Assembly (NCBI GenBank): GCA_004380135.1
Contig: QXCR01000103.1
Location: 1 to 64,000, forward strand
Length of the DNA: 64,000 bases
Origin: Stemphylium vesicarium
Lineage: Eukaryota > Ascomycota > Dothideomycetes > Pleosporales > Pleosporaceae
Direction: 5' to 3'
The translations under genes and the position numbers were made by a program. The notes under the pieces were generated by a model that worked only from the letters and a program-made list of their open reading frames with translations, did no database searches and was not told the DNA's origin. Positions 45,801 through 56,568 of this stretch are shown here, piece after piece (the first letter of the stretch is position 1; each line of letters opens with the position of its first letter).

Positions 45801-46518
45801 TACGGACAAGCAACTAAGACCAGTAGATCAACGACTTGGCGTACAAGGCGCGAGTACCCTATCAGATGTCCTCAAGGTCAACACGACGCTACAATACCTA
45901 TACTGCGAGGACAATGGTATTGCCTTGACTGGCTTTACTGATCTTGTCAACGCGCTTCATCGCAACACAACGCTTCTCTATCTTCCTACGATGCAAGAAT
46001 CGCGCCAAATGGCACTGAAGCAAACTGAAGACCAGGTGAAATCGATGCGAGACGACGTACAGACGAACACACAATCGAAATCTTCGTCCGTTCGAAGCAG
46101 GTTCTCAACCCGAGTAGTCAGCAAGACTTCAAAGGAGCCCAACCATCCAATGGGACTATCAGACCAAGATATCAAGGCTGCGCTCGGGCTTGTGGATGAG
46201 AGCTGGGCCCGACAGGAGTATCGTTTGCAACAGTATTTACTACGCAACTACAACATCGCGCATGGCATACCCACGGCTATGGATGTTGATGAAGAGGATT
46301 TCGAAAGGCCAGACACAGCTGGTAGCTTAGGCAAGATTCTCGATAAAGTCACAATCGAAAGCACGCCAACAGCAGAGAAAGATCTACAACTTGGCAGTCT
46401 GATGCCGGAACTTTCAACCACACCGAGAGGAGCAATCGATTATGACGTTACGCCCTTGGAAAAAGAACTCGAAATGTCTTTTGGCAACACGCACATCGGG
46501 TTCCCCTTTCCGACTTGA
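42885..46518 (+). CDS. PH-like domain plus leucine-rich-repeat protein (CARMIL-like layout)
   Basis: Exons 42885-44110, 44158-45773 and 45827-46518 give 1177 residues. A Ser/Thr-rich basic N-terminus (KDKRRSIFGRSSLN) is followed by a PH-like region at about residues 120-310, interrupted by a Ser-rich insert (MFRKKKEYLVLTEKHLVRF, HASSMTLQFGDPEEMFAW). From about residue 650 onward there are ribonuclease-inhibitor-type LRRs: LRGLELSGCGLTD, LETLDLSSNPFRL, LQELTLSGTSLN and LEWLDISGED. The layout recalls CARMIL/F-actin-uncapping regulators, but no capping-protein-binding motif was verified. A disordered Ser-rich tail ends the protein. Intron 1 starts GTACGT and intron 2 GTAAGT. Confidence 0.8.
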
Positions 46519-47263
46519 CCAGAAGAGTCACAGCGTTCGCGATCCAAGCAAAATCGGTGTTACCTGCTCATCGCCCTATCATTTACATTCACCATATTCT
46601 CCCGCGGTTCCACCATTTCACAACCGCTTCCCATTTTTGTACATATAGACTTTTGTTTTCTGCATATACCTCTACGAAGGGAGGTCGATCGGCGTTTTTC
46701 CTTTTCCAACCATGTAACAACGACTCGGAGTGTACATTTGTTTAGTGAGGGGGAGGGGTATATCGTTTTCTGTTCTCTTTGATGCAATGATCCCGCTACT
46801 TTTTCTTGAGTACATGCATACACATGTTCAACGGGATTGGGAGCGGCTGGCTGGATCGGAAGCCTTTTCTCTTCAAAGATACCATATAGAATCATTAACA
46901 AACAATGACGCAAGTCTCAGGACTTTCCTGGAAAACGTTGTCAGCACGAACATGTGTTTGGCGATGATATTGCAATAGACACGAACGAACACGGATGTGT
47001 AATAATGGAATGAGTTTCTCATACCTTCTCTTCTTGCCGCGATTGTGCGCGTGGGTCCTTTACCTAGGTATCGCGTTTACCCCCACTAAACAAGCTCACG
47101 TCCGAGCTCCGACCGAAAATGTACGTTGACATCACCTCATCGAATCAATCGCAACTTCTCAGTCTCTCAAACACGACGCAAGTGAGCGACGAGGCAACAT
47201 CGAGCCTCGTGTATACTTTAACTTTTCTTTTTCTCCCTGGTGGATGATTACTCAACTGTGAAA
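46519..47263. other. Intergenic, no gene recognised
   Basis: Terminator side of the PH-LRR gene and leader of the next gene. Nothing else seen. Confidence 0.6.
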
Positions 47264-48018
47264 ATGGTGAGACAGCATGGCAGTTTGGAAAGAGATGAGG
47301 AGACGAATGAGGCGGCTTGGGAGGCGGCGCGTGGTGCGCTAGTGGGAGGTACAAAGGTATGTTGATTGGGACATGCACATGTCTGTTCTTTTATTGAATC
47401 GCTGTGGTGGGGCTTGGATTTGTTTGTGGGAAGTGGGAGAATGGGGATTTTAAAGAAGAAAAATAAGAGCAGGAATCAAGAATGACGTCGGCTGATGGTG
47501 CTTGCCATGCTCTCATGATGCGCACGAGCGATTAAGCCAGTTGCATGCGATACATCGTGGATACGCAATAGCATTTTCACTGGAGGATCTGGTGATAAAT
47601 AACGATACATATGTATTTACTGACTCTTTCATCCAGTGGGGCGCTTTCTTCGCCGTAGCAGGCGGTGTCGCATACACCATGTCCCCGGTATACCGTGGTC
47701 TAACCATTCAATTCAAAACGTAAGCTTCTATCTTCATCTCACCCACCCCTTATAACCCATCTTTTAATCTCTAATCTCCAATCTTTATCTAAATCTCATC
47801 TTCTACACAGATACATACAGATGTCCGGTATGATACTAGGCGGCATGCTCGAGGCGGACAAGCGCATGGTCAACTACCAACACCGTGTCAGACATCACAA
47901 AAGATTGGCAAGAGACATGGAGATTTGGAGACGGTATGAGGATTCTTATGAAGAGAGGGGTACACCGGGTGTGGGGGCTGAGAGTGATGTGCATGGACCG
48001 AATGGGAAGAGTTCGTGA
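47264..48018 (+). CDS. Small conserved-looking membrane protein
   Basis: Three exons (47264-47356, 47637-47719, 47811-48018) give 127 residues. The first exon MVRQHGSLERDEETNEAAW is acidic. It is joined by a long 280-nt intron (GTATGT..CTGAC..CCAG) to a probable membrane helix WGAFFAVAGGVAYTMSP. A second hydrophobic stretch (YIQMSGMILGGML) and a basic stretch (HRVRHHKRLARD) follow. The junctions K|W and KT|YIQ both keep frame. Many fungi have small proteins of this shape, with a short acidic head, one or two helices and a basic tail; a mitochondrial inner membrane or ER location is possible but not shown. I do not recognise a named family. The ORF from 47502 alone lacks a Met, which supports the spliced model. 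Confidence 0.65.
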
Positions 48019-48506
48019 GCGCTGGTGAGGGGGAAATCAACGAATGAAGGACAAATCGAAGGGTTGGTTCTGGAAATTGACGAGATGTACGATATCACAG
48101 GCGATCATGCCGGCTGCTGGCAAATGAAGAAGTTTGCTTCCCAAGAGAAGGACAAATGATGAGTCGGTTGTGGGAATTTCATTACATAAAATATCATGAT
48201 TACTCCTCCTATGTTACATCTCATTTGTACACATTCCAACATTCTGATTGATGCAACTTCACGTCACAAAGTAGCTCTGATACTGCGCTCAATGCGTCGG
48301 CGCGACGCGGAAATGTCGGACCAATGACGTGGTTTGGTGCGACGCTGCACGGCTGACATAAGGCCCCCCACCAAAGGCGCGCCGCTTCCTTCAAAAGCCA
48401 CCTTGCGAATTCGCTTCCTCCTGTTCTTTAGGCAGCATTCTGCTGTTCCTCGCCCATCACTCTTCACAATCACGTTTGACTACAGCTGCCACAGCTTCAA
48501 GCAAAT
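48019..48506. other. Intergenic, no gene recognised
   Basis: Promoter of the derlin gene on its right. The proximal part is pyrimidine-rich. Confidence 0.6.
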
Positions 48507-49792
48507 ATGGATGTGTTTTGGACGCTCCCGCCAGTCTCCAGGTAAGCTTCCCCCCTTCACAGTCAAGCTCTAGCAGCTTCGCAGCTTCGCAGTGCCCACC
48601 CCGGTGTCCAAACCACGCGTTCGAGCATTAGCTAACAGCTTTCCTACAGGACTATCACGGCTGCAGCTGTTGTCGTGTCCGCCCTGGGCTATGGCGGCGT
48701 CATTAGTCTCCGCCAGTACATCTTCGCGAACTACTTTGTCTTCACCACCAAGATGTTTCCCCAGCTCTGGCGCGTCTTCACAGCGTTTCTGATTACGAAA
48801 CCGAAGTTCGCTATCCTGCTTGATCCATACTTTCTATACCAATACGGCAGCTCCATTGAGCGCGAGTCCAGTCGCTTCTCGCAGCCCGGCGACTTCTTCG
48901 TGTACACCATGTTCGTCGGCAGCGTCATTGTCGTAAGTACTTACTCGTAGCTATTCCACACACCATCGCGCATACATGCATATACACACATCGCATCGAC
49001 ACAACTGTCTGCGACGAAAAGACTTCGGTCTCAATCACCTCAACATATCTGCCCGCTCAGTCAAACATTTCTAGCTGAAGCGGTTCCTGGAATTGAGGAA
49101 GAATACCCTTGCACATCACGCAGTCCCGTCATTCGCAAAATCCAAAAGGGGCTGTGGGGTGTGTAGGCATGGTGGGATTGTCACTTGAGAAAGCTTTGCG
49201 AATCTTCATTTCGCAAGGCGGTGTTGGCTCCCTACATACTTTTACGACTTCCCTTGCTTTGTTGAATCTCTTGATATCGATGCAAACGAATGGACCTGTG
49301 CTAACAGTCCATGTGAAGGCAACAGCAGGCGGTCTTTTGAACGGATACACCTTCCTCCCAGCGCTGTCTCTCGCCTACGCATACACCTTTGGCCAGGACA
49401 ATCCCACGCGTTCCGTACAATTCTTCATCATCAACTTTGACGCCAAGTACCTGCCCTTCGCCATGCTCTTCCTCACCTTCATCATCGACGGTCCTGACGC
49501 AGCCGCCTCGCAATTGACCGGTCTCGTTGCCGCACATCTCTACGACTTCCTTACGAGGATCTGGCCTACGTTTGGAGGTGGAACAAACTACATTCGTACA
49601 CCTCAGATGGTTCAGCGTTGGTTTGGTGCGGCACCGGGCAGTGTGCAGAACAGGGGATACGGACATGTCGTTGAGGGACGTGGAAGGGCGGCTGGTGCGC
49701 CTGGAAGTGGTGCATCGCCGAGCACGGGCAGGACTACTGGTGCAAGCACGGCTTTTGGCGCAATGGGCCCCGGTCGAAGGCTTGGAGAGTAG
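48507..49792 (+). CDS. Derlin family protein (Der1/Dfm1-type)
   Basis: Exons 48507-48541, 48650-48932 and 49319-49792 give 263 residues with several membrane helices. The start MDVFWTLPPVSRTITAAA and YGGVISLRQYIF, FPQLWRVFTAFLITKP, LYQYGSSIERESSRF and QDNPTRSV are family marks. Derlins are rhomboid-like pseudoproteases that help pull misfolded proteins out of the ER (ERAD). The Gly/Arg-rich C-terminal tail (GGGTNYIRTP to GRGRAAGAP) resembles Dfm1-like homologues and may bind Cdc48. Intron 2 is long (386 nt, 48933-49318), with a CTAAC site 14-18 nt before its AAG end. The acceptor choice rests on restoring VIV|ATAGGLLNGYTFLP, so it is less certain than the others. Confidence 0.88.
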
Positions 49793-50127
49793 AGATTGTA
49801 GCGGCTGAAAATGTCGTACAATTCTCGTAGTTGCAGTCTGGATATGGACTGGAAGATTGAGGGTTGTATTTATGGATCAGTGATAATATTATGCACGTTC
49901 ACGAAATGACGACCTATCGCCACTGCATCGCCCGACGTGAATATGTTCTGGGATGGTGAGATATGCTGAGTATGGATATTGATGAGGAGACATAAACGTT
50001 GTGCTTTGTATGAGTTAGATGTCATGAATCATTTGCAATAGATGATGCGAGGTTGGAAGTATTTCAAGCTTGGTTTTGCCTCTTGGCTATATTACAATTG
50101 CTCATTCATATCCATCAAGCGGACAAT
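49793..50127. other. Convergent intergenic region, no gene recognised
   Basis: 335 bp between two convergent stop codons. Confidence 0.6.
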
Positions 50128-50590
50128 TTACTTTGAGCTCCCAGCAGGGTTACTCGGCCCATCAACAGCACGCTCGACATGTCCCGCAATGCCATTCTTG
50201 CTCGCATCAAACTGACTACCAATAATACCATCCTTGCTAAACGGTCCACCTACCTTCTCACCAATCTGTCCTACCGCACCATCGGGGTTGACTATTCAAA
50301 CAAACATTGTCAGCACTACTTCCCCTGAACATGTATATATGTGGATAGTGGTAAGGTAACGTACAGTTCTTCCCAATCGCGCCCGCGCTCGAAAGCACAC
50401 TAGGATTCTCCTGCGGAATCGCATTTGTGCCCTTATTCGCGCCAATCTTGTCCGCGGCCGAAGTAGTGTTGTCGCTCATATTGACGTTACTGTCTGTGCC
50501 CGAGGTAGTGGGCTTGGTGGTGTTTGGTGTAGATTGGTTTGCAGTGCCGAGGCCGAGTTGTTCGAGGAGGGGGCCTGTGGATTTTGGCAT
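50128..50590 (-). CDS. Small disordered, Asn/Gly-rich protein
   Basis: Exons 50590-50365 and 50291-50128 give 129 residues. The first exon is Thr/Asn/Ser-rich (PNTTKPTTSGTDSN) and low in hydrophobics. The second continues FNPDGAVGQIGEKVGGPFSK and ends NPAGSSK. The Gly/Lys pattern (GQIGEKVGGPF, DGIIGSQFDASKNG) recalls small stress-related or LEA-like proteins, but no family is recognised. No signal peptide or helix for a membrane is seen, so a soluble cytosolic or nuclear location is likely. The 73-nt intron (GTACGT..TAG) keeps frame. A very AT- and GT-rich region lies upstream. Confidence 0.6.
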
Positions 50591-51261
50591 TTAAAATTGT
50601 GGTAGTGTAGAAATTTATGTGAGAGACAAAGAAGCGCTTGTTGGGGTGAGGTTTGGGTTTTATAGGGTGAGTTTTGGTGGGTATGGTATGCCTGTTGATT
50701 AACCTGTCGTGTCGTCACGGTTAAGATGATGTCTGTGGTGACGATGGTGATGTCATGATGAGGGTTGCTGGGAAGGGCTGATCTTCGTGCACCGCGGGAA
50801 GGGGGAGGGTCGATGATGTAGCTAGGGTTTTAGCTTCCGTTCTTTGACAGTGGATGCTATTTGCGTTGCGGATCGGGAATTGCGATGATGTGTAGCTTTT
50901 TGTGGGGGTGAGGCGCGGTATGGCGTTGGGTTGGTGTCACGCTTTGGTCGTGGTTTGACGCTGAGCTTTACGTGCGTATTCTGCACGGATGGTGATATAG
51001 TGGTACCTGTCGTCATGGAGTACTTGTAATTAGGATAGTGCTGTGGGTTAGTGGATTGTGGTGAGGTAGAGTATAGGGAAGAAAAGTGGCTCCGGGACAT
51101 GGACTAGAGCCGCATTCCTCAGACACCAAGAAACTCCAGATCAAATGGTGAAGAAGAGAAGGCCCACGCCAAATTGATCAATGATCTGAAATTCATGACT
51201 GTCGATGATATTATTCCCAAACTCCCGCATGTGATGTTTACGACTGACTTCCCAAGCCTTT
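50591..51261. other. Intergenic, no gene recognised
   Basis: Between the small disordered protein and RPA49. Possible leader or trailer sequence only. Confidence 0.6.
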
Positions 51262-52781
51262 TTACCGCTTTTTCGGTCGTGCTCCACCAACCTTGGGGAA
51301 AGTCAACGGCAGCTTTAGCTTTGCGATGAAATGGTTCGCGCTCTCGGCCTTGGTGAGCTTCATGTTTGTGAGGTCGGTTTGCGTGGGTGCTGTGAGCTTG
51401 CAGCCCAGTTCCGCAAAGTATTGCTTAATTCTATGGAGTGTTAGCCGTGGTGGATGTCATTTTTGGTAATGGTACTTACTCCTTATTCTCAAGCTTGAGG
51501 TCTTCTCGAAGGTCGTTTACATCGACTGCGTGGTCGTCTACGATGAGAGCGGCTGCTGCTATGTGGGTCATGAGGTTGTCGACGTTCCAACGAGGCATCT
51601 CGGAGTTGCTAGACAAGTTAATACACGCACTTATGGCCTTGAAGGAGGATAAAACTTACCCCTCTGGAGCAAACTTCCGCCTGATTGCCATGACGCATCC
51701 AGCCGGCGTATCCTCACCCATGGCTGCTTCCAACTTGCCCTTGATGGGGATCTTCTTCGGTCGAGGGCCGCCTCCACCAATTAACGAAGCATTAAAGTTG
51801 ATGCATAGCAAGATGAAGCGCAGGACCTTCAACTTCTGGATTTGCTTGTTCTTCGCAAGCTTGACAATGCGCTTCGCGACATACTTGCTGGTGACGCTGA
51901 CACCCTGACCAGCTGCTGATGCCTCTACCCAGTCCTTTATTTCTAGCATAGTCATCAGCTCGCTGCCAACAACGACCTCGATAGGGTAGACGTCAGAAGG
52001 ATATTCGGCCGCAAGATTGGGAATCGGTCGGGGCTTGGAGCTGTCGACAGCTGCTGCGAGGTCTTCTCTGGTAGGCATGACGTTTGTCGAAGTGGACATT
52101 TGCTGCAGAACGTTCTCGGCAACCTCATCGGCTCCAGCGCCACTCTTGATGGCGTTCAGCGTTCGGTCCTCAAGAGCCTTCCTAGACTTCTTAGATCCGA
52201 ATTCTGCCGCAAGCGCAGCTCTCTTCGCCGTGATGGTGTTGTTTTGCGCCTCGAGAGCTGCCTGTTCTTCGCGCATCTCTTCGGCTTCGCTTCGTAGTGT
52301 GCTTCGTATGACGACTCTCTTTACGGGGACGATTTGTAGCTTGCTGGTCGCAGGGTCGTACACGCCAATGTAGTCCTGGAGCTGGCTCTCGGAGCTTCCA
52401 TCGCGCTCTTCTTGTGCGGTATAGTCCAGACGGGGATGGTCGGACGACTGGAACAGCAGCTCGGTGCTCTCGCCTTGTGGGAGAATCTTGCTGCGCTTGT
52501 AAGGATTGAAGGAAATCTTTGGTGGAACGGTGAGACCAGGTGTAACAGCTTGAAAATGTTAGTTGGAAGGGAAAATGAGGCACCGCGATCTCGTGAGCAA
52601 CGCGATAGCTCTGAAAGACATGCGCCAGTCTCCAGAGATGCAGTTACATACCCAGCAGCGGACCCAGCACCTCTTTATTTTCTACCATGTCGACCCTGAC
52701 CCTGCCCTGCGGCAAACCTCCGGCCTTCTTCTTGGGGCGCTCGCCATTCTCAGAGTTTCTCTTCCTCTTCTTTTCGCTCAT
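51262..52781 (-). CDS. rpa49: RNA polymerase I subunit RPA49
   Basis: Four exons (52781-52652, 52548-51660, 51608-51480, 51430-51262) give 438 residues, the expected size. The N-terminus is Lys/Arg-rich (SEKKRKRNSENGERPKKK) and may be nuclear targeting. Then come IGVYDPATSKLQIVPVKR and the conserved RSTLRSEAEEM and FGSKKSRKALEDRTLNAI regions. The C-terminal tandem winged-helix part holds IVKLAKNKQIQKLKVLRFIL and HIAAAALIVDDHAVDVNDL. RPA49 pairs with RPA34 on Pol I and aids initiation and elongation on rDNA. The last exon ends GGARPKKR. All junctions are in frame with GT..AG. The gene is divergent from the promethin-like gene (387 bp). Confidence 0.93.
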
Positions 52782-53168
52782 GTCGGTGGTGCGGGCGCGA
52801 TATGGGAGGGCGTGTCGCGACATGTCAAAAAGTTCGATCTCGAATTGGCAGAACCTTGGGCGGTGAGATTGCACATGGTAGCCGAGCGACAGGGATGCTG
52901 CTAGCGCGGATGGGCTGGTGACGTACACGCGAACCACGCGTTCCAGACTGCTGCACTCCGCACGACAAGTGCCTTCGCCGACCACACGGTTCTTGCCTAT
53001 TTTAATTCGCGGTAGCTAGACACCCAAGTGCAATTGCGGCCCACGCAATAAACAATCCAAGCCTTACTGCCATTATTCCTCCTCTACGGAAACAACAAAG
53101 CCATCATCCATTGCTCCTCCACTGACTGCTAATCTTACGTCCATCTCATCTGTTGTCGAATACTCACA
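52782..53168. promoter_or_regulatory. Shared divergent promoter of RPA49 and the promethin-like gene
   Basis: 387 bp with no gene. No specific motif identified. Confidence 0.6.
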
Positions 53169-54042
53169 ATGCCTACCATCATCCAGACCGCTGGAGACAT
53201 GGTCGGTAATGTCGGTCATCAGGTCCAGCACGCCGCGAAGAGCGTAGAAGCTCAGTTCGAGCACACGACCAACCAAATCCTTCCACACAAGCGACGTGAG
53301 CAAATGGTCGAACAGGCTCGCGCCTACGCCCACCACAACCCCAAAGCTGCCGTATGTTCCTCCCATCGATCGACAATTCGATGCTGACTACTCCCTACAG
53401 GCCTTCCTTACTGCTCAAACGGCATTGACCGGCCTACCAGTCGTCCTGTTCCTTGCCTTTGCAGCCGCCACCCTCCTCGTCTCCCTGACCACCTGTCTCT
53501 TCCTCGGCCTACTCGTCTCCCTAGCTCTCACCTTCTTCGTCGTCGGCTTTGCTCTCATTTTTGTCGTTCCAACTGTCGTCATCGCTAGCTGCTCGGCAAC
53601 CTTCATCTTCATCTGGGGCCTCGTAGGCTACATCATCCTACGCAGGTTCAATGAGGGTGAGGCGCCAGCCAAGCCTGGGACTCGCGTTGGTGACAAGCTG
53701 CAAGCGCTGACGGGAGGTAGATCGGTATATTGGCAAAACGATCAGGCATTTCCGGAAGGCAGTCGAAACGGAGATATGCTGGGCAATGGAGCAGGTACAG
53801 AGGGCCGTGATGCTGGTTATGGGGGTAAACATACAAATGGTACGACAAATTCGGGAGACGGCGGGCCTGTGAATGGCTCCCATGGCGCTATTGGACGGGA
53901 GAGGAAGTGGGCCGATGGAGTGAAGCCTGAGGCCGTGGTTTTGGATACCGAAAATCCCTACGAAGTCTTGAAAGTGGTGAGCGAAATCAACCTTTGTGTA
54001 GAAAAGGGGCTAACAAAACACCAGGAAACTCCAGTATCCTAG
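53169..54042 (+). CDS. Promethin-like lipid droplet or ER membrane protein
   Basis: Exons 53169-53351, 53401-53976 and 54025-54042 give 258 residues. A short basic head (HHNPKAA) joins a very long hydrophobic hairpin: TGLPVVLFLAFAAATLLVSL, CLFLGLLVSLALTFFVVGF and IASCSATFIFIWGLVGYIIL. This matches promethin/LDAF1 proteins, which with seipin organise lipid droplet formation. The C-terminal half is Gly/Asn-rich and disordered (GGKHTNGTTNSGDGG). The last intron (53977-54024) is 48 nt, has a CTAAC site and no stop, so retention would only insert 16 residues. The family call rests on the hairpin shape and general sequence look. Confidence 0.7.
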
Positions 54043-54509
54043 AAGCGCCGCTGGGGCTAGACAGCTTGATTCTCTTCCCCCTATACTACTCTTCAATCCC
54101 ACTCCTACCATCTATCCGTCTTCATCACGCTATTCCATTGAGGGATAGAACTTGAGTTACATTTACAGCACTTTCAGTTCAATCGACACCCTATCAAATG
54201 CTGTGATGCTCTGTTTCTCATCAGATGCTTGATGTTTGAATTGTCGAAGTGGGCCATTCCGAGTACTTGCACTCGTTCGACAGTCATTCTTCACTCCCTG
54301 AAATTGGTGCACGGATGTTGCATTGGTTCTGGTTGCCAGCCCTGTCGCATGGGAAACATTTCTTAGGAAACATCGCTGCAACGCCCTGATAACAAGTGCC
54401 TTCCCCACAGAAATGACCCTCCCGCGAAGGTGTACCAAGCTGCTCCCTTCCCTCCAGAAGACCTCAACTGATCATCCCAGTCCACTGCAAAAGAATTACC
54501 CAACTCAGC
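54043..54509. other. Intergenic, no gene recognised
   Basis: Promoter and leader of the astacin-like gene on its right. Confidence 0.6.
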
Positions 54510-55776
54510 ATGATGTTACCACTTTTACTGCTCACTCTGCTCTTCGGCTTAGGCCTTGGGTGCCCGGATGAATGGACTTCCTTCAACCTAACTCTCGACA
54601 AAACTCTCACCCCACGCGGGTTAGTCCAGACAGACTTCCAACCCCCATCATGCAAGCTAACTCATCCAGATTCCCCAACCACCTCCGCACCCGATGGCCC
54701 CGGGTCGGCAGCAACATCGCCGAAATCCCCTGGTGTTTCAAAGACGAGTTCGCCGAGCAAAAGCTCTCCAGAGCCATGGAAGAAGGCTGGGAGACATGGC
54801 GCCGGGAGATCGAAGATCCTAGCAAGGCGAACGGCCGCTCTCTCAAGTTGACGCGCTGGCCTCCCAGCCGGGTCAAGAAGTACCCGTACTGCTATGACGA
54901 GGAGGGTAAGTGGGACTTTCGCATGCCGAACGAAGCTGTGGTCGTGTCTTGGGATACGACGGGTACGGTTCAGGGTCGCAGTACGGTTGGCTACGACGAT
55001 AACGACATCGCGATTGCGCGTCATAGGATGGTGATTGGAGATTTGGAGAACACGTCTCACACAGTCACGCATGAACTCGGTAAGTGAAGACCCCGAAGAA
55101 AACATCCCCAACTCTTCATCGCCACGAAAGACCATTTCCAACACCGTCTCCCTCTGTAGGCCACATCTTCGGCCTCCTCCACGAGCACCAACGCTTCGAC
55201 CGCGACAACTACGTCCGCTTCGACTGCACAAAAGTAAAAGGCTACGACCGTGCCGTCGCCTCTGCCGCAAAAGACAGTTTCACAGCCGCCCAACTCTGCG
55301 AATCAGAACACCTCCAGCGCACCTACGGTTTCCTAGCCTACAACTTCGCCAAACGCGACTGGCCCTTTTACCAAGGCCACCCTTACGACGTCCACTCCAT
55401 TGTGCACTACTCGTCGCGCGGCGTCGCCAGCGCGGAGCTTATCGTGCAGAATCCGAATGATCCGTTGCGGTATCCGCTTACGGAGTGGAGTCAGGATCGG
55501 ACGAGTGTGAGGACGATTGTGGGTCAGGCGGGGTTGGGGTATCCGAATTTTCGCATTAGCGAGGAGGATAAGAATATTGTCAGGTTTATGTATAATTGGA
55601 AGGATCCGAAGTGGAATTTCAGCCAATGGGGGTTTTCGGATGGGCGTGCGGCGGTGGCGAAGGAGGTGAAGGAGGTGGGGGATGTTGGTTGTGATGGTAG
55701 GGCTGGAGTAGAGGGGCAGACGTCGACATTGGTTACTGTCGCTGTTCCTGGGGCGACTGAGACGCCATCGGGCTAG
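54510..55776 (+). CDS. Secreted astacin-type (M12A) metalloprotease
   Basis: Three exons (54510-54619, 54670-55079, 55160-55776) give 378 residues. The signal peptide MMLPLLLLTLLFGLGLG leads into a secreted domain. The zinc motif HELGHIFGLLHEHQR (split by intron 2, HEL|GHIFG) is the astacin HExxHxxGxxHE, and the Tyr expected in the Met-turn region falls near IVHYSSRG. SIVHYSS is the usual M12A SxMHY region, with Val at the Met position. Astacins are uncommon but known in ascomycetes. The substrate is unknown. The C-terminus after about residue 340 is Gly/Ala/Thr-rich. Two ATGs open the frame one codon apart; the first was used. Intron 1 has GTTAGT..CTAAC..CAG. Confidence 0.8.
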
Positions 55777-56568
55777 GTAGCTGGTTTGTTGGTGAATAGG
55801 TTGCGTCCGGTGGATCGGACTGTTGGGACCGCGCGTAGGTGCCTTTTGCTAGCTTTGATGGTACCCAAGGATATGTAGATGAGCATCAATTCCAGATAAC
55901 GGAGATGATAACCACACTGCTCATGCCGTTGCGCATCCATCGCAATCTTGTGAACGCCTTTACCTCACTTCAACCTTGTCGCCTTCTGTTCCCTGCGCTG
56001 TTAGTCAAAGAAGGCGCGTACTTCTGCTCGTCTCTTTTCATAAAAGGCTCGAACTTCTTCTGGGGTTTCGTTGGGTTGTTTCCTTTTGCTTGTGGTTGTA
56101 GTTATGGTTGAAGCAGCTCAAGCTTTAGAGTTGGTGGTGCTAGTCTTTGTAGGACAAAGGACTGGTCGATATTCGCTTGGTGGTGGTTCGTTGGGCTTGA
56201 TGTTTGAGGTATTGGTCGGTTTTTGCACTGGCAGTGCCGCAGGTTTGGCTGCGGTGATACTGTGGTTTGTTGGGTTAGGAATCTGCTTGTTTTTGCTCGC
56301 CGAAGCCTTGGGTGTAGTATTCGACCGAGGGTTGTTGGGGTTGGTGTCGCTCTTATCTTGCTTTGGGGGCTGGCTTGGGATGGTTTTGGGCCCGAATATC
56401 GGATTTCTAGACCCGAATATTGAGTTTCCGGAGTTTTCGCAGGTAATTGCTGTTGGTATGGTGCTACTTTGTTGTGTGGAAGATGCTGTTGTAATCATGC
56501 TGGCCGGCTCGTCAATCTTTTTCGAGATCGGCTGCTTTGGCTTGACTCCTGCGGTGCTCTCGAATGTG
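55777..56568. other. Intergenic, with a low-complexity frame
   Basis: A minus-strand frame at 56118-56498 is Ser/Thr/Pro/Asn-rich (NTTPKASASKNKQIP and similar). It may be the disordered tail of the degenerate gene to its right, but the linking splice is unclear. Confidence 0.35.
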
